A stretch of DNA of 64,000 nucleotides from CAVXNB01 sp963763085. Its GTDB lineage: Bacteria; Actinomycetota; Acidimicrobiia; Acidimicrobiales; Bog-793. Location of the stretch: assembly GCA_963763085.1 (NCBI GenBank), contig CAVXNB010000008.1:372001-436000 (forward strand), read 5' to 3'. Under the pieces are notes generated by a model. It saw only the letters and a list, made by a program, of their open reading frames with translations, did not search any database and had not been told where the DNA came from. Shown here in pieces: positions 1 to 8,508 of the stretch. The position numbers and the translations under genes were made by a program. How positions within the stretch are numbered: the first letter of the stretch is position 1; every line of letters starts with the position of its first letter.

Positions 1-2
1 GC

Positions 3-689
3 GAGGTGCACGTGCTTGCGAGCGCCTCGGACGACCCGGCGGCGGCGCTGGACGCGCTCGCGGACGCTGTCGGGGCGGGGCCTGATGCGGCTGTCGTGGC
101 GCCAGCGAGGCGACCCGGGCTCCCGAACGGTCAGCTGACGGCTTCGTCGATGGCCGGCGTCATCGGCGCTCTCCTGCCCGAGGGGGCGATCGTCTCGGAC
201 GAGTCCATCTCCGCCTATATCCATCTTCCCGGCGCGACCGAGGGGGCGCCGCGCCACGACTGGCTCAGCGTGTCCGGAAACGCGATCGGCCAGGGGCTGC
301 CGGTGGCGACCGGGGCGGCGGTCGCCTGCCCTGACCGGCCCGTCATCGCCATCCAAGCCGACGGCAGCGCGATGTACACGATCCAGGCGCTCTGGACCCA
401 GGCGCGTGAGGGCCTGGACGTCACCACGATCCTTCTCGACAACTCGTCTTATGCGATCTTGAATTTCGAGCTGAAGCGCGTGGGTGCCGAAGCGGGCGGT
501 CCGAAGGCGAGGTCGCTGCTGGACCTGTCGCATCCGGATCTCGATTTCGTCAAGCTCGCACAGGGCATGGGCGTCGATGCGACCCGCGCCGAGACGTGCG
601 AGGAGCTCGCGGCTGGCCTGGAGCGGGCCTTCGCCGACCCGGGCCCGCACCTGGTGCAGGCGGTGCTCGCACGGGGCTCGGGCTTCTGA
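3..689 (+). CDS. ThDP-dependent enzyme, C-terminal part (acetolactate synthase / benzoylformate decarboxylase-like)
   Basis: The gene runs off the left edge; 228 residues are visible and the frame is open to the first bases. The visible part is the C-terminal pyrophosphate-binding domain of the IlvB/MdlC family: GNAIGQGLPVATGAA, then the diphosphate/Mg motif ADGSAMYTIQALW and, about 25 residues on, LLDNSSYAIL, matching GDG...NN with the first Gly replaced by Ala. Such enzymes decarboxylate 2-oxo acids and transfer or release the aldehyde in the cytoplasm. Substrate cannot be told from this half. A 3-hydroxybutyryl-CoA dehydrogenase follows after 71 bases, so a role in acid or branched-chain catabolism is as likely as amino-acid synthesis. 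Confidence 0.85.
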   Translation, partial: EVHVLASASDDPAAALDALADAVGAGPDAAVVAPARRPGLPNGQLTASSMAGVIGALLPEGAIVSDESISAYIHLPGATEGAPRHDWLSVSGNAIGQGLPVATGAAVACPDRPVIAIQADGSAMYTIQALWTQAREGLDVTTILLDNSSYAILNFELKRVGAEAGGPKARSLLDLSHPDLDFVKLAQGMGVDATRAETCEELAAGLERAFADPGPHLVQAVLARGSGF

Positions 690-760
690 GCGTGCTGCCC
701 GCGGTCGCGGGGCATCGGACAACCGGCCGGCGACATCGACGAGAGTGAAGGGGTAATTCT

Positions 761-1636
761 TTGATCAGAGAACTCGAACGGGTCGGGGTCGTCGGTTGCG
801 GCCTGATGGGATCGGGCATCGCCGAGGTTTGCGCCACGGCCGGCCTCGATGTCGTCGTCCGCGAGGTCGAGGCCGAAGCGTTGCAACGCGGCCGGTCCCG
901 GATCGAATCCTCGCTTGAGCGAGCGGTCCGGCGGGGCAAGATCGACGCCGAGGCCAGGGAGCTCGCTCTCGAGAGGATGCGCTTCACCACCAGTCTGGAG
1001 GAATTCCGGGACCGCCAGGTCGTGTTCGAGGCCGTCGTCGAGGAGGAGGCGGCGAAGGTCGCGGTCTTCTCCTCGCTGGACGGCATCGTCGAGGACGACG
1101 AGGCGATTCTCGCGTCGAACACGTCCTCGATCCCGATCATGAAGCTCGGCATGGTCACCCGGCGACCGGAGTACGTCGTCGGAATCCACTTCTTCAACCC
1201 GGTGCCGGTCCTCCAACTTGTCGAGCTCGTGTCCTCACTGCTCACCGCTCCCTCCGTGTCGGACCGGGCGGAGGAGATCGCGACCGGCGTCCTCGGCAAG
1301 AAGGTGATCCGCTCCCAGGACCGTGCCGGCTTCGTCGTGAACGCGCTCCTCGTGCCCTATCTTCTCTCCGCCGTGCGGATGCTCGAGTCCGGCTTCGCCA
1401 GCGCGGAGGACATCGATCTCGGGATGGTGGTCGGGTGTGCCCACCCCCTCGGCCCGCTCCACCTGTCCGATCTGATCGGCCTCGACACGATGAAGGCGAT
1501 CGCCGAGTCGATGTACGACGAGTTCAAGGAGCCGCTCTACTCCCCACCTCCGCTCCTGCTCCGCATGGTCGACGCCGGCCTGCTCGGCCGCAAGAACGGC
1601 CGCGGGTTCTTCAGCTACGTCGAGCACGCGCCCTGA
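761..1636 (+). CDS. 3-hydroxybutyryl-CoA dehydrogenase
   Basis: A 291-residue protein of the size usual for single-domain 3-hydroxyacyl-CoA dehydrogenases. The N-terminus has the NAD-binding loop GVVGCGLMGSGIAE; IGIHFFNP-type sequence (VVGIHFFNPVPVLQLVE) carries the catalytic His; NALLVPYLLSAVRM and DLIGLDTM are typical of the C-terminal dimerisation domain. It oxidises 3-hydroxyacyl-CoA to 3-oxoacyl-CoA with NAD(P). The TTG start is chosen because GAAGGGG lies about 7 bases upstream and the Rossmann motif begins at once. It may share a transcript with the ThDP enzyme before it. It could equally serve polyhydroxybutyrate or phenylacetate metabolism; nothing nearby decides. Confidence 0.9.
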   Translation: MIRELERVGVVGCGLMGSGIAEVCATAGLDVVVREVEAEALQRGRSRIESSLERAVRRGKIDAEARELALERMRFTTSLEEFRDRQVVFEAVVEEEAAKVAVFSSLDGIVEDDEAILASNTSSIPIMKLGMVTRRPEYVVGIHFFNPVPVLQLVELVSSLLTAPSVSDRAEEIATGVLGKKVIRSQDRAGFVVNALLVPYLLSAVRMLESGFASAEDIDLGMVVGCAHPLGPLHLSDLIGLDTMKAIAESMYDEFKEPLYSPPPLLLRMVDAGLLGRKNGRGFFSYVEHAP

Positions 1637-1726
1637 GGCCTGAAGGCCGCGCTGCGTGCCGAGGCCGTGCGGCCCGAGCACGGTGGTAGGGTCCGCGCGG
1701 CCGTCTGGCCGGGAGGCGCGATAGGG

Positions 1727-2662
1727 ATGACTACGGACTGGGACGGGCAGGGCCTTCCGCCCGCGGCGTTAGCCCGGATGGAGCGGGGACGGTCCTCGGC
1801 GGTTCGCAGCAGCCTGCTCTCGGTGCCGGGGCATGTGGGTGTGGAGGCGTGCGGGTTCTCGGTGGTCGGCGAGGTTATGGGCTGCATCGTCGAGAGCATC
1901 GGGTTCACGGGCTGGGCCGGCTGTGGGTACGGAGGCTACGGCGCTTACGGCGGCGGAGGCATGTTCGGCGGCGGCTACGGCGGTCCCACCACCACCGTCA
2001 CGAGCGGCCGGGCCGGCGGATGGGTGGGGTACGCGCCGTATGTGGACGCGCTCTACCACGGCTTCGACACCGCGCTCTATCGCATGTTGCTCGAGTGCCA
2101 GTCGCTCGGCGGCGATGGCGTCGTGGGCGTGGGTCTCACACAGACCCACCTCGGTCAGGGCAACCGCGAGTTCGTCGCCCTGGGGACCGCCGTCCGGGCG
2201 GCCGGCGGGCAGCGGCCGGCGCGGCTGTTCTCGACGACGTTGAACGGGCAGGACTTCGCGAAGCTCGTACACGGCGGGTGGATGCCGGCTTCGGTCGTCA
2301 TCGGGATCTCGGTGGCGATCCGCCACGACGACTGGGCAACCAGGCAGCAGGCCCGCGCTTGGAACTACAACACCGAGGTCTCCGGCTATACCGAGCTCGT
2401 GAACCACGTAAGAGCCGATTCCCGCACCCAGCTCGCCCGACGCGTAAGCGCCATCGGCGCCGACGGCGCGATAACGAGCACGATGACGCTCGGCATCCAC
2501 GCCCAAGAGGTGAGCGAGAACCACAGGGACCACGTCGCCGAGTCCAGGCTGATGGGAGACGCCGTCGTGCGCTTCCACCCCGAGGGCGCCGCCCCGACCA
2601 GGAGTCTCACGATCCTGCCGCTTCTGAACCCGCCAGGGAGTAAACGAGGGAGTAAACCATGA
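1727..2662 (+). CDS. YbjQ-like (heavy-metal-binding/UPF0145-type) protein with Gly-rich insert
   Basis: 311 residues from the ATG preceded by GGGAGG; a longer frame upstream has no such site. The sequence holds two diverged copies of the YbjQ-type fold: the first around SLLSVPGHVGVEACGFSVVG...VVGVGLTQTH, the second around QDFAKLVHGGWMPASVVIGIS. Between the first strands lies a Gly/Tyr-rich insert (CGYGGYGAYGGGG and following), unusual for this family. Function of YbjQ-like proteins is not established. The stop overlaps the next start (ATGA), so the two genes are translationally coupled; both are two-repeat versions of the same fold. No signal peptide or membrane segment is obvious. Confidence 0.7.
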   Translation: MTTDWDGQGLPPAALARMERGRSSAVRSSLLSVPGHVGVEACGFSVVGEVMGCIVESIGFTGWAGCGYGGYGAYGGGGMFGGGYGGPTTTVTSGRAGGWVGYAPYVDALYHGFDTALYRMLLECQSLGGDGVVGVGLTQTHLGQGNREFVALGTAVRAAGGQRPARLFSTTLNGQDFAKLVHGGWMPASVVIGISVAIRHDDWATRQQARAWNYNTEVSGYTELVNHVRADSRTQLARRVSAIGADGAITSTMTLGIHAQEVSENHRDHVAESRLMGDAVVRFHPEGAAPTRSLTILPLLNPPGSKRGSKP

Positions 2663-3477
2663 CCGTCGAAGCCAACGAATTGGGCATCCCCGAAGATGCG
2701 ATGCGCCGGCTGGCCGAGATGCGGCCGGGCCAGCCCGGGGCCCTGTTCACCTCCGACCTCAGCGTGAACGAGTTCCTGCTCGTACGCGAGGCGGGGTTCC
2801 GCCCCCTCGGGCTCGTCCTCGGCTCGAGCATCTACCACGTCGGTCTCCAGATCGGCCGCTGGAGCCAGAATATGGAGCTCGACACGCTGTCGCAGGCCAT
2901 GTACCACGCACGAGAGCTGGCAATGACTCGCATGGAGGCCGAGGCGGACGCGCTGGGCGCGGACGGCATCGTCGGGGTTCGACTCGAGATCGAATTCAAG
3001 GAGTTCGGCAACGATCTCGCCGAGTTCATCGCGGTCGGGACGGCCGTCAAGTCCGACACCGAGGGCAACTGGCGTAACGACGAGAACAAGCCCTTCACTT
3101 CCGACCTCTCGGGCCAGGACTTCTGGACGCTTATCCAGGCCGGGTACGCGCCATTAGGCATGGTGATGGGCAGCTGCGTGTATCACATCGCCCATCAGGG
3201 AGCTTTCAAGGCCATGGGCAATGTCGGGCGGAACGTCGAGATCCCGAAGTTCACCGAAGCGCTCTACGACGCCCGCGAGCTCGCGATGAGCCGGATGCAG
3301 GCGGAGGCCGAGCAGTTGAAGGCGGAAGGGATCGTCGGCGTCCAGCTGCTCTCCCTCGCGCACAAGTGGGGCGGCCATACGACCGAGTTCTTCGCCATCG
3401 GCACCGCCGTTCGGCCGTTGCGAGCAGACCACATCATCGCCAAGCCGCAGCTCGTCCTGCCGCTCACCGACCGTTGA
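2659..3477 (+). CDS. Two-repeat YbjQ-like (heavy-metal-binding/UPF0145-type) protein
   Basis: 272 residues with two clear tandem repeats. Repeat 1 contains FTSDLSVNEFLLVREAGFRP...LGSSIYHVG...ARELAMTRMEAEADALGADGIVGV; repeat 2 contains FTSDLSGQDFWTLIQAGYAP...MGSCVYHIA...ARELAMSRMQAEAEQLKAEGIVGV. Each repeat ends with a strand reading FIAVGTAV or FFAIGTAV. The family is usually a single ~105-residue domain forming a pentamer, so a duplicated version is a variant. It overlaps the preceding paralogue by 4 bases and the following small gene, so three genes form one tight operon. No enzymatic role is known; the family name rests on structure prediction, not assay. Confidence 0.75.
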   Translation: MTVEANELGIPEDAMRRLAEMRPGQPGALFTSDLSVNEFLLVREAGFRPLGLVLGSSIYHVGLQIGRWSQNMELDTLSQAMYHARELAMTRMEAEADALGADGIVGVRLEIEFKEFGNDLAEFIAVGTAVKSDTEGNWRNDENKPFTSDLSGQDFWTLIQAGYAPLGMVMGSCVYHIAHQGAFKAMGNVGRNVEIPKFTEALYDARELAMSRMQAEAEQLKAEGIVGVQLLSLAHKWGGHTTEFFAIGTAVRPLRADHIIAKPQLVLPLTDR

Positions 3478-3956
3478 GTTCCGGGATCGTCCCAGGCGCC
3501 GGCGGCCACGACTCCGGGGATCAGGACGGCTCCAGCCAGCTCCCGGCCGAGTCGGACGGTGACGCGAACGTCGTTGACCTCGTGGCGGCGGCCATCCGTG
3601 CGGACACCTCCGACCTGGACGCCTACCACCGCGTGCTGTCGGCGACCGTGTCGGACATGCTGCCGCCCGGCATGGTCGAGGTGGACCGCGAGCGTTCCAT
3701 GAAGGACCGGATGGCCGGCCGGGAGGGACGCGCCACCTCGATCAGGATCCGGCTCGGTGACCGCACCCTCGAGCTCGTCGCCCAACGCGGGCGGCTCGTG
3801 GCGACCGCCGCCCGCGAGGTGCGCGGCGTGGTGATCAGCCGGCAGGAGATCAGTGTCGCCGAATGGACCCAATTGCTGGCCCAGTACCTCGCACAGCTGG
3901 CAGCTGAGAACGCAGACGCCCGGCTGGCGCTGTCCAAGCTCCTCGGGGGAGTCTGA
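3474..3956 (+). CDS. Conserved hypothetical protein coupled to the YbjQ-like pair
   Basis: The frame is open further upstream, but that part lies inside the previous gene; a TTG overlapping the preceding TGA (TTGA) gives a 160-residue protein starting SSGIVPGAGG. The first 35 residues are low-complexity (Gly/Asp/Ser). The body, ANVVDLVAAAIRADTSDL onwards, is mostly helical at the start, then strands (TSIRIRLGDRTLELVAQ, RLVATAAREVRGVVISR), then a helix with TQLLAQYLAQLAAENADAR. It has no signal peptide or membrane segment. I do not recognise a named family. Tight coupling suggests that it works with the YbjQ-like proteins, perhaps as a partner subunit. Confidence 0.55.
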   Translation: MSSGIVPGAGGHDSGDQDGSSQLPAESDGDANVVDLVAAAIRADTSDLDAYHRVLSATVSDMLPPGMVEVDRERSMKDRMAGREGRATSIRIRLGDRTLELVAQRGRLVATAAREVRGVVISRQEISVAEWTQLLAQYLAQLAAENADARLALSKLLGGV

Positions 3957-3981
3957 CGGCTCGGGCGGAGGGATCGCCGGC

Positions 3982-4611
3982 TTAGTTCTGGCGGGTCAGC
4001 TCGATTCTGCGCCTGGTCTGGCGGGCGGCGGCCGCGTCGCCAGGTCCTCGGCGTCGTTCGAGGTCCGCGATCACAGCCTCGCGGTGCTCCACGTCGACAT
4101 TGCCGCCGTACTTGAACTTCGCCCGCACATCCTCGATGGCGATCCGGATCCCGCGGATCGTGCGCAGCTGAGCCGGGTGGGCGACGAGCGGATCCGCGAT
4201 CTCGATCCCCGGTTGGATCACGGCGAGCTGGAGTCGAAGGATGGCCGCGGTCTCCTCCGGGTCGGTCATGACAGTCGCCACGCCCTCCAGCTGGACTGCC
4301 GCGTAGTAGGTCGTCGGGATGCCCGCCAGGGGGTCCTCATCGCCGATCGCCTTCCACGCCGAGGGGATAAAGGCCCAATCGCCGGCGACGCTCATCAGCA
4401 CGCGGGGTTGCTCCTCGATCGCCTCGAAGATCGGGTTCCGGCCGACGAGATGAAGGAGTATCTCGTCGCCCTCGAGGATGAACTGGGTGGGGACGACGAC
4501 CGGAACGTCGCGGCCGCGCCCCGCTGCGACGAGATGCCCGAAGCCCTGGCTCAGAACGAAGTCGCGCCACTCCTCTTCACCCAAGCCGCTGTCAACCTTT
4601 GCGATGTACAC
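3982..4611 (-). CDS. PaiB-like FMN-binding protein / negative regulator family
   Basis: 209 residues, the normal length of PaiB-type split-barrel proteins. Recognisable stretches are a central VPTQFILEGDEILLHLVGRNPIF, then LMSVAGDWAFIPSAW and GIPTTYYAAVQLEG, the family's flavin/dimer-interface region, and a C-terminal helical part rich in Arg. Bacillus PaiB influences sporulation and degradative-enzyme genes; most homologues are uncharacterised. The gene is transcribed towards the YbjQ operon, with 25 bases between the convergent stops. Its start region faces the tdh gene, with about 210 bases between the two that carry the hairpin listed separately. Confidence 0.8.
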   Translation of the reverse strand: MYIAKVDSGLGEEEWRDFVLSQGFGHLVAAGRGRDVPVVVPTQFILEGDEILLHLVGRNPIFEAIEEQPRVLMSVAGDWAFIPSAWKAIGDEDPLAGIPTTYYAAVQLEGVATVMTDPEETAAILRLQLAVIQPGIEIADPLVAHPAQLRTIRGIRIAIEDVRAKFKYGGNVDVEHREAVIADLERRRGPGDAAAARQTRRRIELTRQN

Positions 4612-4694
4612 GTCCCTTCTCTATCAGGTTGCCGAAGGTCGCGGTCGCTCGGGCGCCGGCGGCGGGTCTCTGTGGGGAGTATCCAAATTCCGTT

Positions 4695-4752
4695 TCAACT
4701 TGCCTCCGAAAGAGATTGCGACCAGTCACAATCTTTCGCCGAGGCAAGTTGA
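4695..4752. repeat. 58-nt hairpin element, copy 1 (upstream of tdh)
   Basis: Outer arms TCAACTTGCCTC and GAGGCAAGTTGA are perfectly complementary. Inside lie a second stem (CGAAAG with CTTTCG) and a core GATTG-C-GAC-CA-GTC-A-CAATC. A second copy of the same 58-nt length lies at 44680-44737. The element sits 74 bases before the tdh start and has no T-run after it, so a terminator for tdh is unlikely. It may be a cis-acting RNA structure, a repetitive extragenic palindrome, or a protein-binding palindrome. Confidence 0.75.
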
Positions 4753-4825
4753 GCAACAAATTCGAATCACCCCGGCCACCGGTCCGGCGGCCCCCGGTCG
4801 TCCTGGCGCCTAACCTCGGTCCACG

Positions 4826-5857
4826 ATGAAGGCTCTTGTCAAGGCGAAGCCCGAGCCGGGCTTCAGCTACGAGGACGTGCCGACGCCGGAGATCGGCCGG
4901 GACGACGTCCTCATCCAGGTGCTGCGCACGGGCATCTGCGGCACCGACCTGCACATCTATGAATGGGATGCGTGGGCGCAGGCGAACGTCCCGGTCCCGC
5001 TCGTAATCGGCCACGAGTTTGTCGGCCGGGTCGTCGATCTTGGCGTCGACGTCCGCGATCTCGAGATCGGCGATCTCGTGAGCGGCGAGGGCCACCTGGT
5101 CTGCGGGCGGTGCCGCAATTGCATGGCGGGCCGGCGGGTCCTGTGTTCGCGCACCAAGGGGATCGGTGTGAACCACCCGGGCGCATTCGCAGAGTTCATC
5201 GCCCTGCCCGCCACGAACGTGTGGCGCCAGCCGCCTGACATCAACCTCGACGTCGCAGCGATCTTCGACCCGTTCGGCAACGCCGTCCATACGGCTCTCA
5301 CGTTCCCCGTCCTGGGCGAGGACGTCCTCATCACCGGCGCCGGCCCGATCGGGATCATGGCGGCAATGGTCGCCCGCCACGCCGGCGCACGCCACGTCGT
5401 CGTCACCGACGTCTCCGAATTCCGCCTCGAGCTGGCTCGTTCGGTGGGCGTGGAGCTCGCGATCGACGTGACAAGGGTGAGCGTCGCCGACGCGATACGT
5501 CTGTTGAGGATGAAAGAGGGGTTCGACGTCGGTTTCGAGATGTCCGGGCAGGCCTCGGCGCTCCGGGACATGCTCGCCAGCCTCACCCACGGCGGCAAGA
5601 TCGCCATGCTCGGCCTGCCCACTGAGCAGTTCGGGATCGACTGGTCGCGTCTCGTCCTGAACATGACCACCATCAGGGGCATCTACGGCAGGCAGATGTT
5701 CGAGACGTGGTACAAGATGACGCTCCTCGTGCAGTCGGGGCTGGACATCTCGCCCGTGATCACGCACCGCTACCAGGCCGCCGACTTCGAAGAGGCGTTC
5801 GAGGTCGTGCGTACCGGCCGCTGCGGCAAGGTCGTGCTGACGTGGTCCGAAGCCTGA
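4826..5857 (+). CDS. tdh: L-threonine 3-dehydrogenase
   Basis: 343 residues, the usual length. It is a zinc-dependent medium-chain dehydrogenase: the catalytic-zinc region reads GICGTDLHIYEW and GHEFVGRV; the structural-zinc lobe has CGRCRNC and, further on, C in VLCSRT; the nucleotide-binding loop is TGAGPIGIMAA. The N-terminus MKALVKAKPEPG and the LHIYEWDAWA stretch are typical of threonine dehydrogenase rather than generic alcohol dehydrogenase. It oxidises threonine to 2-amino-3-oxobutyrate, which the next gene (kbl, 13 bases downstream) cleaves. The pair forms the standard threonine-to-glycine plus acetyl-CoA operon. The hairpin at 4695-4752 lies in its leader and could regulate it. Confidence 0.93.
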   Translation: MKALVKAKPEPGFSYEDVPTPEIGRDDVLIQVLRTGICGTDLHIYEWDAWAQANVPVPLVIGHEFVGRVVDLGVDVRDLEIGDLVSGEGHLVCGRCRNCMAGRRVLCSRTKGIGVNHPGAFAEFIALPATNVWRQPPDINLDVAAIFDPFGNAVHTALTFPVLGEDVLITGAGPIGIMAAMVARHAGARHVVVTDVSEFRLELARSVGVELAIDVTRVSVADAIRLLRMKEGFDVGFEMSGQASALRDMLASLTHGGKIAMLGLPTEQFGIDWSRLVLNMTTIRGIYGRQMFETWYKMTLLVQSGLDISPVITHRYQAADFEEAFEVVRTGRCGKVVLTWSEA

Positions 5858-5870
5858 TCGGAGGAGCCCG

Positions 5871-7052
5871 ATGTTCACGCACGTTCGCGACGAGCTGCGC
5901 GCTCAGCTCGAGGAGATCCGCGCGGAGGGGCTCTTCAAGCCGGAGCGTGTGATCGCCACGCCGCAAATGGCGACGGTGAAGGTGTCGAACGGCCGCGAGG
6001 TGCTCAACCTCTGCGCGAACAACTACCTCGGCCTTGCCGACGACCCCCGTGTCGTGGCGGCGGCGAAGGAGGCGCTGGACCGCTGGGGCTACGGCACGGC
6101 CAGCGTCCGGTTCATCTGCGGCACCCAGGAGGTGCACAAGCAGCTCGAGCGGAGACTGTCCGAGTTCTTGCAGACGGACGACACGATCCTGTACTCATCG
6201 TGCTTCGACGCGAACGGGGGGCTCTTCGAGACCCTGCTCGGCAAGGAGGACGCGGTCCTCAGCGACGAGCTCAACCACGCGTCCATCATCGACGGCATCC
6301 GCCTGTGCCCCGCTCGCCGCTTCCGCTACCGGAACCGGGACATGACTGACCTCGAGGCGCAGCTGCAGCAGGCGGGCGACGCGCGGCGCCGGCTCATCGC
6401 GACAGACGGGGTCTTCTCGATGGACGGCTACGTCGCGCCGCTACAGGACATCTGCGAGCTGGCGGAGCGCTACGACGCCATGGTCATGGTCGACGACTCG
6501 CACGCAGTCGGGTTCGTCGGTGAGCACGGAGGCGGAACGCCGGAGCTTCACGGCGTCGCCGACCGGGTCGACATCGTCACAGGGACGCTCGGCAAGGCGC
6601 TCGGCGGCGCCAGCGGTGGCTACGTGAGCGGACGCCAGGAGATCGTCGACGTGCTGCGCCAGCGGTCGCGCCCGTACCTGTTCTCGAACTCCGTGGCGCC
6701 GGCGATCGCCGCCGCCTCGCTCGTCGTGCTCGACCTGCTCGAGGAGAGCGACGACCTGCGGGCACGCCTCCGGGGGAACACCTCATGGTTCCGCGAGAGG
6801 ATGACCGGACTGGGCTTCGAGATCCTCCCGGGCGACCACCCGATCGTCCCGGTCATGCTGGGCGACGCGGCGCGGGCGGCGGCGATGGCCGATCTACTGC
6901 TTGAGCGCGGCATATATGTGATCGGGTTCAGCTACCCCGTCGTGCCGATGGGCAAGGCGCGCATCCGCACCCAGGTGTCTGCCGCGCACACCCGCGACGA
7001 TCTCGAACGGGCAGCGACCGCCTTCGAACGGGCGAGGGCCGACCTCGCCTGA
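5871..7052 (+). CDS. kbl: Glycine C-acetyltransferase (2-amino-3-ketobutyrate CoA ligase)
   Basis: 393 residues, matching the family. It is a class II-type PLP alpha-oxoamine synthase. Visible are LCANNYLGLADDP near the N-terminus, GTASVRFICGTQ, the substrate loop DELNHASIIDG, the cofactor Asp and His in VDDSHAVGF, and the PLP lysine in TGTLGKALGGASGG. GGAGGAGC lies just upstream of the ATG. The enzyme joins CoA with 2-amino-3-oxobutyrate to give glycine and acetyl-CoA, completing the pathway begun by tdh. The same fold serves other oxoamine synthases, but the tdh neighbour fixes the role with good confidence. Confidence 0.94.
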   Translation: MFTHVRDELRAQLEEIRAEGLFKPERVIATPQMATVKVSNGREVLNLCANNYLGLADDPRVVAAAKEALDRWGYGTASVRFICGTQEVHKQLERRLSEFLQTDDTILYSSCFDANGGLFETLLGKEDAVLSDELNHASIIDGIRLCPARRFRYRNRDMTDLEAQLQQAGDARRRLIATDGVFSMDGYVAPLQDICELAERYDAMVMVDDSHAVGFVGEHGGGTPELHGVADRVDIVTGTLGKALGGASGGYVSGRQEIVDVLRQRSRPYLFSNSVAPAIAAASLVVLDLLEESDDLRARLRGNTSWFRERMTGLGFEILPGDHPIVPVMLGDAARAAAMADLLLERGIYVIGFSYPVVPMGKARIRTQVSAAHTRDDLERAATAFERARADLA

Positions 7053-7097
7053 GGCGGCCGAGCCGGCGGCCAAGCCCGACCGGCACCCGAGCCCGCC

Positions 7098-7137
7098 CGG
7101 CGCCCAAGCCCGCCGGCGCCCAAGCCCGCCGGCGCCC
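7098..7137. repeat. 16-bp tandem repeat between kbl and mocR-like gene
   Basis: Two and a half head-to-tail copies of CGGCGCCCAAGCCCGC fill the gap between the convergent genes, with a degenerate copy just before. Probably replication slippage in non-coding DNA. Confidence 0.7.
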
Positions 7138-7140
7138 GCC

Positions 7141-8475
7141 TTACGCCAGCCGCCGAGCCCCTGCGCCTCGGCCTCCCCCGAGCGCCGCATCGATCGCCAC
7201 CGCCAGCCCGGCCGCGCGATCGACTGGAAGCGCCGCGGTGGTGACCCGGATCGCCGGCGGCGCCCCGACACGAAACCGGCTCCCCGGCGCCACCAGCCAC
7301 CCCGCCCGCAACAGCGCGCCGACGGAGGCGGCCTCGTCGTCGACGGGGATCCAGCAGTTGAGCCCGCTTCGCCCCCGCGCCGCAACGCCGTGGGCGGCCA
7401 GCGCCTCCAGGAGCGCGACGCGCCGGGCGTCATAGCCGGCGACGGCTGCTGCCAGCAGCTGCTCCACTTCGGGGTCGCCCCAGAGGTCGAGCAACAGGCC
7501 TTGGAGAATGTGGCTCACCCAGCCGGCGCCGAGAGCGAGGCTGGCGTCGATCCGAGCGATCGTCGCTTCGTCCCCGGCCACCACCGCGACGCGGAGGTCG
7601 GGCCCGTAGGCCTTGGCCGCCGATCGTACGAACACCCAGTTACGGGTCGTGCCGACTACCGGCCAGAGGGGCTCGTCGACGATGCCGACGCCGTGGTCGT
7701 CCTCGAGAACGGTGACGTCCGGATAGGCGCTCAGCAGCGAGCGAAGTTCGCCGGCGCGGACTTCACCGATCGCCGCGCCGGTTGGATTCTGGGCGCGGGA
7801 GGTCAGAACGACGGCTCGCGCCCCGCGGGCGAGCGCACGCTCGAGCGAAGCCGGGACGAGGCCCTCGTCGTCGACCGCGACCGGTGCCGGCGTCCAGCCG
7901 GTGGCGGTGACGAGGTCGAGCAACGCCGCCCAGCCCGGGTCCTCCACCGCGACCCGATCGCCGGGCCGGAGACACGAGCCCAGCACCCGCTCGATCGCGT
8001 CCAGCGTGCCGAAGGTGGCGGTGACCGCGCCGGGCGTCACACCATCGCGGGCGAGTCGGGCCCGGGCCGCGTCGGCGAGCGCCGGCAAGCACGGAAGCGC
8101 TCCGTAGAGGGCCTTCTCATAGGTCCGCCGGCACAGCACCGGCCGGAGATCAGGCAAGAACGCGGGATCGGGGTTTCCCGTCGAGCAGTCCGTCACCCCG
8201 GGCGGAAGAGCGGCCGCGTCCGCGGCACGCCCGGAGACCGCCGCCCGCTCCCTGATCCGCGTTCCCCGGCGTCCGTCGGCCAGCGTGACGCCGCGCAAGC
8301 GCAGGAGGCGGTAGGCGGCGGCAACCGTGCCTGGACTCACGCCTGCCGCCCTCGCGAGCTCGCGTACCGGTGGAAGATGCTCGCCGGGAACGAGGAGCCC
8401 GTCGCGGATGCCCGCCTCGACGGACTCGGCAAGCTCCGCCGCGGAACGGCCGGCCGGCTGATAGCGTACTGACAC
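7141..8475 (-). CDS. MocR/PdxR-type GntR transcriptional regulator with aminotransferase domain
   Basis: About 444 residues. An N-terminal GntR winged helix (ESVEAGIRDGLLVPGEHLPPVRELARAAGVSPGTV... region) is followed by a fold-type I aminotransferase domain with the PLP lysine in VRSAAKAYGPDLR. MocR proteins use PLP as an effector and often control vitamin B6 or amino-acid genes. The frame opens with TTG at 8499, but the GTG at 8475 is preferred because no ribosome site precedes the longer form. It is divergent from the PPOX/NimA-like flavoprotein gene, the typical target arrangement. A direct repeat in the gap may be its operator. The effector need not be PLP itself. Confidence 0.88.
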   Translation of the reverse strand: MSVRYQPAGRSAAELAESVEAGIRDGLLVPGEHLPPVRELARAAGVSPGTVAAAYRLLRLRGVTLADGRRGTRIRERAAVSGRAADAAALPPGVTDCSTGNPDPAFLPDLRPVLCRRTYEKALYGALPCLPALADAARARLARDGVTPGAVTATFGTLDAIERVLGSCLRPGDRVAVEDPGWAALLDLVTATGWTPAPVAVDDEGLVPASLERALARGARAVVLTSRAQNPTGAAIGEVRAGELRSLLSAYPDVTVLEDDHGVGIVDEPLWPVVGTTRNWVFVRSAAKAYGPDLRVAVVAGDEATIARIDASLALGAGWVSHILQGLLLDLWGDPEVEQLLAAAVAGYDARRVALLEALAAHGVAARGRSGLNCWIPVDDEAASVGALLRAGWLVAPGSRFRVGAPPAIRVTTAALPVDRAAGLAVAIDAALGGGRGAGARRLA

Positions 8476-8494
8476 GAAATATTGATCGTACCAG
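8459..8494. promoter_or_regulatory. Candidate MocR operator (direct repeat)
   Basis: TGATAGCGTACTG (8459-8471) and TGATCGTACCAG (8483-8494) form an imperfect direct repeat across the divergent starts; an AATATT between them could be a -10 box for either gene. MocR regulators commonly bind direct repeats in such gaps. The link is inferred from position. Confidence 0.4.
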
Positions 8495-8508
8495 AACAAA
8501 GGGACCCA

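Noticed and set aside
449..1216. Long Arg/Asp-rich frames on the minus strand over the dehydrogenase and many others like them
   Set aside because: Typical shadow frames of GC-rich coding DNA; composition and lack of family motifs contrast with the plus-strand genes.
4612..4825. Hairpin before tdh as a glycine or other known riboswitch
   Set aside because: Core sequences of known riboswitches are not seen; the second copy in an unrelated context argues against a tdh-specific sensor.
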